A stretch of 61,092 nucleotides of DNA from Rhodospirillales bacterium (lineage in GTDB: Bacteria > Pseudomonadota > Alphaproteobacteria > Reyranellales > Reyranellaceae): the NCBI GenBank assembly GCA_009377525.1, contig WHTW01000030.1, positions 370-61,461 of the forward strand. Direction: 5' to 3'. Within the stretch, counting starts at the first letter, position 1. Every line of letters starts with the position of its first letter. Made by a program: the position numbers and the translations under genes. Shown here piece by piece: positions 17,298 through 27,367 of the stretch. Under the pieces are notes generated by a model that was not told where the DNA came from, did no database searches, and was given only the letters and a program-made list of their open reading frames with translations.

Positions 17298-18458
17298 ATG
17301 GCGCAGCCGATGCTGTTCGAACCGATTTCAATCCGCGACGTGACTTTGAAGAACCGCGTCGTGGTGGCGCCCATGCATCAGTATTCGGCCGTCAAGGGCT
17401 TCGCCACCGACTGGCATCTGATGAATGCCGGCCGCTATGCCGCCGGTGGCGCGGGCCTGGTGATCATGGAATCGACCAAGGTCGAGCGGCGCGGCTGCGG
17501 TACGGTGGGCGATCTCGGCATCTGGGATGACGCGTTCATTCCCGGCCTCAAGCGCTGCGTGGAATTCATCCGCCAGCACAATTCGGTGCCGGGCATCCAG
17601 CTCGGCCATTCCGGCCGCAAGGCGCGGCGCTTCCGGCCGTGGGAGGGCGGGGCGCCGCTCACGCCCCAGCCCGAGATCGACGACTGGGACCAGTGGGAGC
17701 TGGTGTCGTCGAGCGCCAAGAATTCGCCGGAGACCGATCCGACGCCGCGGGCGCTGACACGCGACGAGATTCCGCAAATCATAGAGCGCTGGGGCCAGGC
17801 GGCGCGACGCGCGCACGAGGCGGGGTTCGACGTGCTCGATATCCATGCCGCGCATGGCTACCTGATCCATCAGTTCCTCTCGCCGTTCTCGAACGTGCGC
17901 AACGACGAATACGGCGGCAGCGAGCTCAACCGCATGCGCTTCTGCATCGAAATCGTGGAATGCGTGCGCACCTACTGGCCCGCCAGCAAGCCTCTGTTCG
18001 TGCGCTTCTCCGTCGAGGACGATGCAGGCTGGGGCCCGGACCAGAGCGTGGCGCTGGCGAAGGTCCTGAAGCCCAAGGGCGTCGACGTGATCGACTGCAG
18101 CTCGGGCGGCATGCGCGGCTCACCGGTGGTGAGCGCGGGACCGGTGACCTACGGCTATCAAGTGCCCTATGCCGAGCGGCTGCGCCGCGACGCCGACATC
18201 ATGAGCATGGCGGTCGGCCTGATCGTGCACGCCGACCAGGCCGAGCAGATCCTGCGCGAGGGCAGGGCCGACCTGATCGCGCTGGCCCGCGAGCTTTTAT
18301 ACAATCCCAACTGGCCGATGGATGCGGCGCAGAAGCTGGGCGTCGATCGCCAGTTCGGCTCGGTGCCGCCGCCCCAGGCATATTGGCTCGCCAAGCGGGC
18401 GCAGTCGGTGAAGAGTGTCGTGCCGTCGACGTACAGCAAGGGTATAAGCATCGGCTGA
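17298..18458 (+). CDS. NADH:flavin oxidoreductase, old yellow enzyme family (YqjM/NamA-like)
   Basis: The 386-residue FMN-dependent TIM barrel belongs to the thermophilic-like OYE subgroup. It has the N-terminal V-V-A-P-M-H-Q-Y-S-A, H-S-G-R-K-A, the proton-donor region D-I-H-A-A-H-G-Y-L, the Q-F-L-S-P loop and the phosphate-binding end near residues 310-335. The start at 17298 (MAQPMLFEP) aligns with the family. It reduces activated C=C bonds with NAD(P)H. The A-P-M-H form replaces the usual P-M-C cysteine that tunes FMN, so redox potential may differ. Confidence 0.92.
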   Translation: MAQPMLFEPISIRDVTLKNRVVVAPMHQYSAVKGFATDWHLMNAGRYAAGGAGLVIMESTKVERRGCGTVGDLGIWDDAFIPGLKRCVEFIRQHNSVPGIQLGHSGRKARRFRPWEGGAPLTPQPEIDDWDQWELVSSSAKNSPETDPTPRALTRDEIPQIIERWGQAARRAHEAGFDVLDIHAAHGYLIHQFLSPFSNVRNDEYGGSELNRMRFCIEIVECVRTYWPASKPLFVRFSVEDDAGWGPDQSVALAKVLKPKGVDVIDCSSGGMRGSPVVSAGPVTYGYQVPYAERLRRDADIMSMAVGLIVHADQAEQILREGRADLIALARELLYNPNWPMDAAQKLGVDRQFGSVPPPQAYWLAKRAQSVKSVVPSTYSKGISIG

Positions 18459-18535
18459 GCAGCGTGAGTACTCCAAATGGCGACCGTACCGCCAAATTCG
18501 CCTCGGGTCACGGATGGCTCGTCTGATGCGAATGA

Positions 18536-18903
18536 TCAGCCGGCCTTTGCCATCTTCGTGACCTGGCTCTCGGCGCGCTTCCTCAGAAGGTGCGCGGCGC
18601 CCATCGGCGCTCTGCGGTGAGCACGATCGTGAGCATGGAGACGGCGGCGATGATGGGATCGATGGCGAAGCGCAGGTCGTCCCACATGCGCCGCGGCAGG
18701 GTGAGGGAGCGCCACGATCAGCCCGTCGATGGCCGACCGGCGAGCCGAAGAGGCCGAAGCGGGCGTAGGCATAGCAGATGCCGATCACCACGACGATGCC
18801 CGGCACGATCAGCGGAAGGCATTGCCGATGCTGGACAGGCGATGGCAGGCGCCGATGAGGACGAGCGACGTCGCCAGCAGGACGGCCGACAAGGTCGCCG
18901 CAT
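18536..18903 (-). pseudogene. Relic of a PotC/PotI-type ABC transporter permease
   Basis: No single frame is open, but three minus-strand frames in succession read as the second half of a polyamine-type ABC permease: A-T-L-S-A-V-L-L-A-T-S-L-V-L-I-G, then L-I-V-P-G-I-V-V-V-I-G-I-C-Y-A-Y-A-R-F-G, then L-T-L-P-R-R-M-W-D-D-L-R-F-A-I-D-P. The last block is a conserved PotC tail signature. At least two frameshifts and an internal deletion are needed, and the EAA loop is missing. It lies directly downstream of the NtaA/SnaA-like monooxygenase, a family often found beside ABC importers. Confidence 0.65.
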
Positions 18904-18904
18904 A

Positions 18905-20221
18905 TCAGTACGCCAGGAGATTGTCGCGGAAGTGCTTGTGCTCGTAGGCGGTGCGCATCAGCCCGCGATCTTGCAGCGCCGGCACCAGCCCGTCCTCGAT
19001 CTCCGCCAGCGTGCGGCGGCTGACGTTCGGCATCGAGAACAGGTAGCCGTCGCCACCCACTTCCTCCATCACCTCGCCCATGCGCGCCGCGACAGAGTCG
19101 GGCGTGCCGACGAGCTCGATCGAGAGATCGACGGCGTTGAAGCTCGCCATGGTCTCGCGGATCGACCGGCCGTTGGCCATCTTGCGGAACTGCTCCAGGT
19201 TGGCCTGATGGCCGTTGGTGGTGACGTGGTCGGGCAGGGGCATGTCGAGATCGAACTTGTCGAAGTCGATGTTGGTGACCTTGCCGAAATGCGCCAGCCG
19301 CTCGTCGATCTTCTCGAAGGCGATGGCCTCGCGCTGCTTCTTGCGATCGCGGGCCTCTTCCATGGTCTCGCCGACGATCGGGTTGATCAGGAACAGCACC
19401 TTGCAGTCCGCCGGCTTGCGACCCTGCGCCACCATGTGCTTGTGGACGTCCTCGCGGTAGGCCTTCATCACCTCGATGCCCTTGGCGTGCACGACGATGG
19501 TGTCGGCATGGGCTGCGGCGAACTTGCGGCCGCGCGGCGAGCCGCCGGCCTGGGCGATGACAGGTTGGCCTTGCGGCGCCGGCCCGGAATTCAAAGGCCC
19601 GCGCGTGCTGAAATACTTGCCCTGGAAATTCACGGCATGGACCTTGGTGTGATCGACCAGCACGCCCGACTTGCGGTCGGCGATGATGGCGCCCGGCTCC
19701 CACGAGCCCCATAGGCCGCGGCATACTTCCATGTACTCGTCGGCCATGTCGTAGCGCAGGTCGTGCTCGGGCATGCCCTGCATGCCGAAATTCATAGCCG
19801 CAAAATCCGAGCTGCCGGTTACGGCATTCCAGCCGATGCGGCCGCCCGACACCTGGTCGAGCGTCGCCACCAGGCGGGCCAGGAGGTAGGGGTGATAGGC
19901 GTATGTTCCGAAAGTCGGAACGATGCCGATGCGTGACGTCACCTGGGTCATCAGCGCAGCGATGACCGAGGGGTCCTGGCGCGGCACGGCGATGGCGTTC
20001 TTGAGGTAGATCTCGGTCGAGCCGCCAAAACTCTCGCCGACATAAGATGAATCCTCGAGCAGGATGTAGTCGAAGCAGGCGCGCTCGAGGGTGCGCGCCA
20101 TGCTGAGGAACAGCTCAGGCTCCATCCAGGTCTGGCCGATATGGCCAGTCCACGCCTCGCCCCAGGCCTGCGCGCTCGACCCCTGGAGGAACCATGCGAG
20201 ATGAAACGGTTTGCAGGCCAC
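18905..20221 (-). CDS. NtaA/SnaA/DszA-type FMNH2-dependent monooxygenase
   Basis: The 438-residue member of the luciferase-like superfamily belongs to the nitrilotriacetate monooxygenase A branch. Features are the opening F-H-L-A-W-F-L, the E-D-S-S-Y motif, the V-P-T-F-G-T-Y-A-Y-H-P-Y-L-L-A-R stretch, G-R-I-G-W-N-A-V-T-G, and P-V-I-A-Q-A-G-G-S-P-R-G near residue 245. It uses FMNH2 from a separate reductase to oxidise C-S, C-N or similar bonds. The relic of an ABC permease follows its stop codon by one base, so an uptake partner has probably been lost. The substrate is unknown. Confidence 0.88.
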   Translation of the reverse strand: MACKPFHLAWFLQGSSAQAWGEAWTGHIGQTWMEPELFLSMARTLERACFDYILLEDSSYVGESFGGSTEIYLKNAIAVPRQDPSVIAALMTQVTSRIGIVPTFGTYAYHPYLLARLVATLDQVSGGRIGWNAVTGSSDFAAMNFGMQGMPEHDLRYDMADEYMEVCRGLWGSWEPGAIIADRKSGVLVDHTKVHAVNFQGKYFSTRGPLNSGPAPQGQPVIAQAGGSPRGRKFAAAHADTIVVHAKGIEVMKAYREDVHKHMVAQGRKPADCKVLFLINPIVGETMEEARDRKKQREAIAFEKIDERLAHFGKVTNIDFDKFDLDMPLPDHVTTNGHQANLEQFRKMANGRSIRETMASFNAVDLSIELVGTPDSVAARMGEVMEEVGGDGYLFSMPNVSRRTLAEIEDGLVPALQDRGLMRTAYEHKHFRDNLLAY

Positions 20222-20365
20222 GGTTCAAGCTCCCCAAAAGAGTGAAAGCCGATGAGAGACGACGGGCAAATACTGTGCCGAGAGGCGGAAGAGCCGTCTA
20301 CTCGCGTTGGCGCGCGAGTTGCATTAACATTGGGACAACATCGCGAACCGCTTACGGAGCATTCG

Positions 20366-21127
20366 ATGAACGCGCCGCCGCAAGTCGACCGTCCCAGCAT
20401 GACCGACGCCGAATGGCAGGCGCGCTGCGACCTCGCCGCGCTCTATCGCATCACCGACATGTACGGCTGGACCGACACCATCGACACCCACATGTCGGTG
20501 CGCATCCCGGGCGAGCCCAAGTGCTTCCTGATCAACAACTACGGCGACCTGTTCCACGAGATCACCGCTACGAGCCTGGTGAAGATGGACATCGACGGCA
20601 ACGTCTACTCCAAGGAAGGCAAGTTCAACACGGCGGGCTTCACCATCCATAGCGGCGTCTACAAGGCCAGGCCCGGCGCCAACTGCGTCATGCACACCCA
20701 CACGCGCGCCGGTGCGGGCGTCTCGGTGCTGAAGCAGGGCCTGCGGCCGATCACCCAGGACGCGCTCTCGGTGTACGACGACCTCGTCTATCACGAGTAC
20801 GGCATGCCGACCTCGCAGGAGGAATGCGATGCGCTGGGCATGAGCTGCCAGCACGGCAACTCGGTCGTGCTGCGCAACCACGGCCTGCTGACCGTCGGCG
20901 CCACCATCCCGGGCGCGCTGCGCCGCATGTACATGCTCGAGCGCGCCTGCGAGGTCGAGGTCATCGCCCGCGGCCTCGACGAGGAGCCCGCACCGATCGA
21001 TCCCGACGTCATCCGCCAGTACGGCGAGCGCGCCAAGCAGCAGCGCGCCAATCCGGAATACGGCATGACCTACTGGAGGGCCGCGCTCCGCCAGATCGAG
21101 GGCAAGGGTGGCGACTGGCGGCAGTAA
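20366..21127 (+). CDS. Class II aldolase/adducin domain protein
   Basis: The 253-residue protein has the zinc-dependent class II aldolase fold: N-N-Y-G-D-L-F-H-E-I-T substrate loop, V-M-H-T-H-T-R-A metal ligands (two His) near residues 106-113, and the third His in L-R-N-H-G-L-L-T-V near 173. GGAG lies 8 bases before the ATG at 20366. The group acts on small hydroxy-aldehyde or hydroxy-acid phosphates, but many alphaproteobacterial members are uncharacterised. It ends convergently with the enoyl-CoA hydratase gene across a palindrome. Confidence 0.9.
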   Translation: MNAPPQVDRPSMTDAEWQARCDLAALYRITDMYGWTDTIDTHMSVRIPGEPKCFLINNYGDLFHEITATSLVKMDIDGNVYSKEGKFNTAGFTIHSGVYKARPGANCVMHTHTRAGAGVSVLKQGLRPITQDALSVYDDLVYHEYGMPTSQEECDALGMSCQHGNSVVLRNHGLLTVGATIPGALRRMYMLERACEVEVIARGLDEEPAPIDPDVIRQYGERAKQQRANPEYGMTYWRAALRQIEGKGGDWRQ

Positions 21128-21131
21128 TCTT

Positions 21132-21165
21132 GCCGGACCGCGGGCCTGGAGGCTCGCGGTCCGGC
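21132..21165. repeat. Palindromic repeat family A copy between convergent genes
   Basis: GCCGGACCGCG pairs with CGCGGTCCGGC around a pairing inner block GGCCTGGAGGCT. It occupies nearly the whole gap between the convergent aldolase and enoyl-CoA hydratase stops, again a bidirectional terminator position. Confidence 0.75.
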
Positions 21166-21169
21166 GAGA

Positions 21170-21964
21170 TTATCGCCCCTTCCAGTCCGGCTTGGGCTTC
21201 TTGCCCGCGAACGCGTCGATGCCGGCCTGCGCGTCCTCGCGCTGGATGGCGCCGGCCATGAAGTCGGTAGCGTAGGCGTAGGCCTGTTCGAGGTCCATCG
21301 CCATGTGCGCGTGGAACATTGCCTTGCCCGAGGCGATCTGCTGCGGCGGCTGGTTGGCGATGTGCTGGGCGAACGCCTTCGTCTCGGCGTCGAGCTTGTC
21401 GGGCGGGGCGATGCGGCTCACCAGGCCGTCGCGCAGCGCCGTTGCCGCATCGATCGGCTGGCCGGTGAACAGCATGTCGAGGGCGCGCTTGGAGCCGACA
21501 TTGCGGCCGACCGCCACCGAGGGCGTGCCGCAGAACAGGCCGTTGTTGATGCCCGACGTGGCGAAGGTGGCGTCCGTCGAGGCGACGGCGAGATCGCAGG
21601 CCGCCACGAGCTGGCAGCCGGCGGCCGTGGCGAGGGCATGCACCTTGGCGATCACCGGCTGCGGCAGGCGCTTGATCGCCATCATCATCGCCGAGCAACG
21701 CGTCAAAAGGTCGTGGTGGAAGGCGTAGTCGCGCGTCGACGTCACTTCCTTCAGGTCATGGCCGGTCGAGAAGGCGCGGCCGGTGGCCTCGATGACGACG
21801 CAGCGGATCGTCTTGTCCTTGGCCAAGCGGTCGAATTCCGCTTGCAGCGCGTCTATAAGCTCGCCTGACAGCGCGTTCATGGCGTGCGGGCGGTTCAGCG
21901 TCAGGACGGCGACGCGGCCCTCGTCGCGACGCAGCAGGACCGGTTCGTTGGAGGCGGTGCTCAT
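21170..21964 (-). CDS. Enoyl-CoA hydratase/isomerase family protein
   Basis: The 264-residue crotonase-fold protein carries L-N-R-P-H-A-M-N-A-L near 23-32, the first oxyanion-hole segment F-S-T-G-H-D-L-K-E near 64-72, and the second A-T-A-A-G-C-Q-L-V-A-A-C-D around 111-123. The usual catalytic glutamates are not obvious after the second motif, so it may be an isomerase- or ECHDC3-like member rather than a true hydratase. It is divergent from the PaaI thioesterase gene with 33 bases between starts, which suggests a shared CoA-thioester pathway. Confidence 0.88.
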   Translation of the reverse strand: MSTASNEPVLLRRDEGRVAVLTLNRPHAMNALSGELIDALQAEFDRLAKDKTIRCVVIEATGRAFSTGHDLKEVTSTRDYAFHHDLLTRCSAMMMAIKRLPQPVIAKVHALATAAGCQLVAACDLAVASTDATFATSGINNGLFCGTPSVAVGRNVGSKRALDMLFTGQPIDAATALRDGLVSRIAPPDKLDAETKAFAQHIANQPPQQIASGKAMFHAHMAMDLEQAYAYATDFMAGAIQREDAQAGIDAFAGKKPKPDWKGR

Positions 21965-21997
21965 GGGGATATTCTACGGGATCGGAGGAGGGGCGTC

Positions 21998-22411
21998 ATG
22001 CCGGCGATGACGCCCGAGGAGCTGCACAGGTTCCTGGAGGAGCACTTCCCGCAGGCCACCCATTTCGACCTCCGGATCGAGCATCTCGACGACACCACCA
22101 TCCGCGTGCGCCTGCCGAGCAAGGAGCAGCATCTGCGGCCCGGCGGGACGATCTCGGGCCCGACCCTGGTGTGGCTGGCCGATCTCAGCTTCTATCTGCT
22201 GATCATGGGCCGGCTGGGGCCGGTCGCCATGGCGGTGACGACCAACCTCAACATCAACTTCATGCGCAAGCCCGAGCCCGCCGACCTTTTAGGCGAGGGC
22301 AGGCTGATGAAGCTCGGCCGCGCGCTGGCGGTCGGCGACTTCACGATCAGGAGTGACGGCAGCGACGAGCCCGTGGCGCACGCCACGCTGACGTATTCGC
22401 TGCCGCGCTGA
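21998..22411 (+). CDS. PaaI-family hot-dog thioesterase
   Basis: The 137-residue single hot-dog domain shows H-L-R-P-G-G-T-I-S-G-P at about 46-56 and the long central helix T-L-V-W-L-A-D-L-S-F-Y, followed by A-V-T-T-N-L-N-I-N-F-M-R. Such proteins hydrolyse acyl- or phenylacetyl-type CoA esters as tetramers. GGAGGAG lies 8 bases before the ATG at 21998. It ends convergently with ilvC across a double palindrome. Confidence 0.85.
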   Translation: MPAMTPEELHRFLEEHFPQATHFDLRIEHLDDTTIRVRLPSKEQHLRPGGTISGPTLVWLADLSFYLLIMGRLGPVAMAVTTNLNINFMRKPEPADLLGEGRLMKLGRALAVGDFTIRSDGSDEPVAHATLTYSLPR

Positions 22412-22416
22412 GTTAT

Positions 22417-22473
22417 TGGAGCGCGGACCTCCAGGTCCGCGCTCCAGCATGAGCGGGCCGGAGGCCCGCGCTC
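22417..22473. repeat. Double palindrome, repeat family A, between convergent genes
   Basis: The first hairpin (22417-22446) pairs TGGAGCGCGGACCT with AGGTCCGCGCTCCA. The second (22451-22473) pairs GAGCGGGCC with GGCCCGCGCTC. Together they fill the gap between the convergent thioesterase and ilvC stops. The pair order recurs at 39697-39748. Confidence 0.85.
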
Positions 22474-22479
22474 CGATGA

Positions 22480-24093
<1,614 letters not shown>

Positions 24094-24107
24094 TTATCGC
24101 TCACGAT

Positions 24108-24136
24108 TTGACAGGTGCGGCCTTTCTCTCCATAAG
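24108..24136 (+). promoter_or_regulatory. Sigma-70 promoter for rplM-rpsI
   Basis: TTGACA (24108-24113), a 17-base spacer and CATAAG (24131-24136) lie 24 bases before the rplM start codon. This fits a strong growth-linked promoter. Confidence 0.65.
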
Positions 24137-24160
24137 CGCCGCCTCACGGAAGAAAGACCC

Positions 24161-24625
24161 ATGAAAACGTTCAATCTCAAGACTGCCGACGTGCAGAAGA
24201 AGTGGGTGCTGATCGACGCCGATGGCCTGGTCCTGGGCCGCCTCGCCTCGATCATCGCCATGCGCCTGCGCGGCAAGCACAAGCCGACCTTCACCCCGCA
24301 CATCGATTGCGGCGACAACATCGTCGTCATCAACGCCGAGAAGGTGCGCCTCACCGGCCGCAAGGCCGAGCGCGAGGTCTTCTACTGGCACACCGGCCAC
24401 CCCGGCGGCATAAAGGGCGAGACCCTGGGCAAGCGCCTGGAAGGCCGCTTCCCCGAGCGCGTCATCGTCAAGGCCGTCGAGCGCATGATCACCCGCGGAC
24501 CGCTCGGCCGCGCGCAGATGAAGAACCTGCGCGTCTACAAGGGCCCCAACCACGAGCAGGAGGCCCAGCAGCCCGAGAAGCTCGACGTTGCCGCACTGAA
24601 CCGCAAGAATTCGAGGATTGCCTGA
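24161..24625 (+). CDS. rplM: 50S ribosomal protein L13
   Basis: The 154-residue protein matches L13 in length and order: [17 protein letters not shown] near 15-31, the [11 protein letters not shown] block, then [11 protein letters not shown] and the C-terminal [13 protein letters not shown]. It is an early 23S rRNA-binding protein. AGAAAGACCC precedes the ATG at 24161. It sits one base before the rpsI start in the standard bacterial rplM-rpsI operon. Confidence 0.98.
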   Translation: MKTFNLKTADVQKKWVLIDADGLVLGRLASIIAMRLRGKHKPTFTPHIDCGDNIVVINAEKVRLTGRKAEREVFYWHTGHPGGIKGETLGKRLEGRFPERVIVKAVERMITRGPLGRAQMKNLRVYKGPNHEQEAQQPEKLDVAALNRKNSRIA

Positions 24626-24626
24626 T

Positions 24627-25118
24627 ATGGCTACCGAACTTTCGTCCTTTGCCGAGCTGAAGAAGGTCGCCCCGACGGGCGGACCTGGCACCCAGATCGC
24701 CGCCGCCGTGCGTGAGAAGGAAGTCGACGCGCAGGGCCGCGCCTACGCCACGGGCCGGCGCAAGAATGCCGTTGCCCGCGTCTGGGTGAAGCTCGGCACC
24801 GGCAAGATCACCATCAACGGCCGCGACCAGACGGTCTACTTTGCCCGTCCGACCCAGCAGATGGTCATCCAGCAGCCGTTCGACGTCACGCAACGGCGTG
24901 ATCAGTTCGACGTGATCGCCACTGTCTCGGGCGGCGGCCTGTCCGGCCAGGCCGGCGCAGTGCGTCACGGCATCTCGCAGGCGCTGGTCAAGTTCGAGCC
25001 GTCTCTGCGGACGGCCATCAAGCAGAACGGCTTCCTCACCCGCGACCCGCGCGTGGTCGAGCGCAAGAAGTACGGCCGCGCCGGCGCGCGCCGCCGCTTC
25101 CAGTTCTCCAAGCGCTAA
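24627..25118 (+). CDS. rpsI: 30S ribosomal protein S9
   Basis: The 163-residue protein has the S9 core from about residue 38 ([15 protein letters not shown]) through [15 protein letters not shown] to the basic tail R-R-R-F-Q-F-S-K-R, whose end contacts P-site tRNA. The 35-residue N-terminal extension is usual in alphaproteobacteria. It starts at 24627 directly after the rplM stop and is followed by a strong terminator. Confidence 0.98.
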   Translation: MATELSSFAELKKVAPTGGPGTQIAAAVREKEVDAQGRAYATGRRKNAVARVWVKLGTGKITINGRDQTVYFARPTQQMVIQQPFDVTQRRDQFDVIATVSGGGLSGQAGAVRHGISQALVKFEPSLRTAIKQNGFLTRDPRVVERKKYGRAGARRRFQFSKR

Positions 25119-25137
25119 GCGTGATCGGAGCGACGAA

Positions 25138-25166
25138 GAAGGGCGCCGCGAGGCGCCCTTCTTTTT
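25138..25166 (+). terminator. Rho-independent terminator of rplM-rpsI
   Basis: GAAGGGCGCC and GGCGCCCTTC form a perfect 10-bp stem with a GCGA tetraloop, followed by TTTTT. It lies 19 bases after the rpsI stop. Confidence 0.95.
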
Positions 25167-25177
25167 GTGCGTTGAGC

Positions 25178-25513
25178 TTATTGGCGCGGCGACTGCGCAA
25201 CACCGGCTGGCGGAGGAGGCGCATCGAACTTCTTGCGCTTCAGCAGGTCTTCCATGGCCGCGACGCCTTCCACGGCGTGGCCGTTGGCGCAATCGATGTC
25301 GGCGCCGATGCGCGTGTGATTGCGCGCGCCGTCTGAATTTTCGCCTCGGCTCGCGCCGTAGCGGTCGTACATCGAGATGAGCTGCTTGCAGCGCGCCTTG
25401 AGATCGGCGTCGCCCGGCGCGGTGGCCGAATTTTGCGCGATGGCGGAACTCATCAATCCCGCGGTCACGACAACGGCAAGGGCGATGGTTGAACGAATGG
25501 ACACAGAACGCAT
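25178..25513 (-). CDS. Small exported hypothetical protein
   Basis: The 111-residue product starts with a clear signal peptide (MRSVSIRS, hydrophobic core A-L-A-V-V-V-T-A-G-L-M, cleavage near A-I-A-Q at residue 27). The mature part of about 84 residues has two cysteines (in A-R-C-K-Q and I-D-C-A-N), possibly one disulfide in the periplasm, and a Pro-rich tail. No domain is recognised. It ends convergently with the rpsI terminator. Confidence 0.7.
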   Translation of the reverse strand: MRSVSIRSTIALAVVVTAGLMSSAIAQNSATAPGDADLKARCKQLISMYDRYGASRGENSDGARNHTRIGADIDCANGHAVEGVAAMEDLLKRKKFDAPPPPAGVAQSPRQ

Positions 25514-25744
25514 TTCGTTACTCGCAGATGGTCATGATCTCGATACGCCGGATCATGGTCGGCTCCGCGCAGAGGTGGGCACGCGCTTGCGCGCCGTTGA
25601 TGCCGTCTTGGAAATTTCATCTTGCCGAGTGCGTCGCTCGCCCTGGCGCACATCGATCACGTCGGTGAAACCGAAACGACAGAATCGTTTTGTGCAGGGA
25701 CCACGCCATCTTCACACTCCTGTCATTCCGCGGAGCCCAACGTC

Positions 25745-26284
25745 ATGTCCGGCCTGATCGTTCCTCACAGAGGCTTCGTGCCCAAGGTCGCGTGCTCGGC
25801 CTTCATCGCGCCCAACGCCACCTTGGTCGGCGACGTCGAGATCGGTGAGAACGCCAGCATCTGGTTCGGTGTGATCCTGCGCGGCGATGGCCCGGGCATT
25901 CGCGTCGGCGAGAGCTCGAACCTGCAGGATGGCACTGTCGTGCATGTCGCCGCGCGCGGGCTGATGACGGTGGTCGGCCGCAACGTCACCGTCGGCCACA
26001 AGGCGCTGCTGCATGCCTGCGAGGTCCAGGACGGCGCGTTCATCGGCATGAACTCGACGGTGCTCGACGGCGCCGTCGTCGAGAGCGAGGCCATGGTCGC
26101 GGCCGGCGCCCTCGTCACGCCGGGCAAGATCGTGCGCCGTGGCGAATTGTGGGCCGGCAGCCCGGCCAGGAAGCTGCGCGACCTCACCGAGAAGGACTTC
26201 GCGACCTTCAAGCGGATCGCGGCGAGCTATGTCCGGTTGGCGCGGTCCTATCGCCCTGAGGAGACGGCGAAGGCTGCCGAGTAG
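25745..26284 (+). CDS. Gamma-carbonic-anhydrase-like left-handed beta-helix protein
   Basis: The 179-residue protein has hexapeptide repeats throughout and the family signatures W-F-G-V-I-L-R-G-D, S-N-L-Q-D-G-T-V-V-H-V and V-G-H-K-A-L-L-H-A-C-E-V, which contain the three expected metal-binding histidines. The C-terminal helix after G-S-P-A-R-K-L-R packs on the helix. Many members (YrdA/PaaY type) bind Zn or Fe without clear anhydrase activity. The start at 25745 (MSGLIVP) matches the family; 231 bases upstream hold no gene. Confidence 0.9.
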   Translation: MSGLIVPHRGFVPKVACSAFIAPNATLVGDVEIGENASIWFGVILRGDGPGIRVGESSNLQDGTVVHVAARGLMTVVGRNVTVGHKALLHACEVQDGAFIGMNSTVLDGAVVESEAMVAAGALVTPGKIVRRGELWAGSPARKLRDLTEKDFATFKRIAASYVRLARSYRPEETAKAAE

Positions 26285-26290
26285 GCGCGC

Positions 26291-26908
26291 TTACATCGGC
26301 ATTTCCACATCGAAGCCACCGTCTCCAAGCCGCCTTCGCAGCTGCTCTACGCGATTGCGAACGAGCGAAGGCGACTCCATTGGGCCCGGAATGTAGAAGG
26401 GTCTTCCGTCTTGGCCGAACTTGAAGGCAACGTCACAAGCACCGGCGTCGACGTCGCCGAATGAACCCTCGACAACCGGAAAATCCGGCGGCGGCGGGAG
26501 GCCGATAGACCGTGCCCACGCCGCCAGCTCGCGAAGCAGCTTGCGGGCATAGCTCGGCTCGACCGTCTCCAGAGGTGACGCCATGTTCGTGATCTCGAGA
26601 TACGTCTCGAAGCCGGATCCGGTCATGCGCTGGAATGTGACATCCTTGATGCCAAGACAGAGAGGGTCGAGCAGGAACGCGGCCAACGCAACGTCATATG
26701 ATGCGGAGCCGCGCGCGAGCACCAGCGTTCCCATGCCGTCGTCGAACAGCGACTTGGTGAGCAAGCAATGCAGGATTGGCAGCCGAGACGCTCGATGGAC
26801 CTTGCCGGCGAGGCTTGCCTCGAAGGCTTCTGCCCGGCGCCTGGCTGCAGCGGCAAGCTTCCGCTGCTTCTCCTTCCTGGCGCGTTTCTGCGCAATGTTC
26901 GTCGCCAT
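26291..26908 (-). CDS. Conserved-looking hypothetical protein
   Basis: The 205-residue product has a very basic N-terminal helix (R-A-R-K-E-K-Q-R-K-L-A-A-A-A-R-R-R, about 9-25), suggesting nucleic-acid contact or a coiled coil. A mixed alpha/beta part follows, including L-V-L-A-R-G-S-A-S-Y-D-V-A-L-A-A-F-L-L-D near 62-81. No catalytic motif was recognised. It is convergent with the beta-helix gene (6 bases between stops). Base composition is a little less GC-rich than in nearby housekeeping genes. Confidence 0.65.
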   Translation of the reverse strand: MATNIAQKRARKEKQRKLAAAARRRAEAFEASLAGKVHRASRLPILHCLLTKSLFDDGMGTLVLARGSASYDVALAAFLLDPLCLGIKDVTFQRMTGSGFETYLEITNMASPLETVEPSYARKLLRELAAWARSIGLPPPPDFPVVEGSFGDVDAGACDVAFKFGQDGRPFYIPGPMESPSLVRNRVEQLRRRLGDGGFDVEMPM

Positions 26909-27083
26909 CGCTGTCTCTCATCGGGTTTGGAACGCCCGATGATAACGCATGGCCGGTCCGACGGGGCTGTTGACAACATGCGCATCCGTTCACGGCCTGG
27001 CAAACTGCCGCAAAGAAGCAATTCGCACGTGACACCTGGCGCGTCGCATCCATTTCGGCGGCGCGTGGCCGTTTTCATTCACG

Positions 27084-27112
27084 TTGACATCATGATGTCT
27101 GCCCATTAGCAT
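27084..27112 (+). promoter_or_regulatory. vapBC promoter with built-in operator palindrome
   Basis: TTGACA (27084-27089), a 17-base spacer and TAGCAT (27107-27112) end 6 bases before the vapB ATG, so the mRNA would be almost leaderless. The perfect 14-base palindrome GACATCATGATGTC (27086-27099) overlaps the -35 box, as expected for an antitoxin-bound autorepression site. Confidence 0.6.
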
Positions 27113-27118
27113 CATCGC

Positions 27119-27367
27119 ATGCGGACGACTCTCACATTGGATGACGATGTAGCCGCCAAGCTCAAAGCCGAAGCTCGGCGGACCGGCCGGCCTTTCCGTG
27201 ACACCGTCAATGAGACGCTGCGGCGTGGCTTGGCCACTCGACGTGTCGGGTCGGCGCAACTGCCGTTCAAGGTTGCCACGCGTGACCTCGGTGACCTTCG
27301 GGCGGGACTCTCGCTGGACAATATCGGCGAACTGATCGAGCAGGTGGAAGGCGCACTGCACCGGTGA
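27119..27367 (+). CDS. vapB: VapB-type antitoxin
   Basis: The 82-residue protein opens with the ribbon-helix-helix-type strand and helix M-R-T-T-L-T-L-D-D-D-V-A-A-K-L-K, followed by R-T-G-R-P-F-R-D-T-V-N-E-T-L-R-R-G-L. The C-terminal half is the toxin-binding tail. It overlaps the toxin gene by four bases (GTGA), the standard toxin-antitoxin arrangement, and probably represses its own promoter through the palindrome at 27086-27099. Confidence 0.85.
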   Translation: MRTTLTLDDDVAAKLKAEARRTGRPFRDTVNETLRRGLATRRVGSAQLPFKVATRDLGDLRAGLSLDNIGELIEQVEGALHR

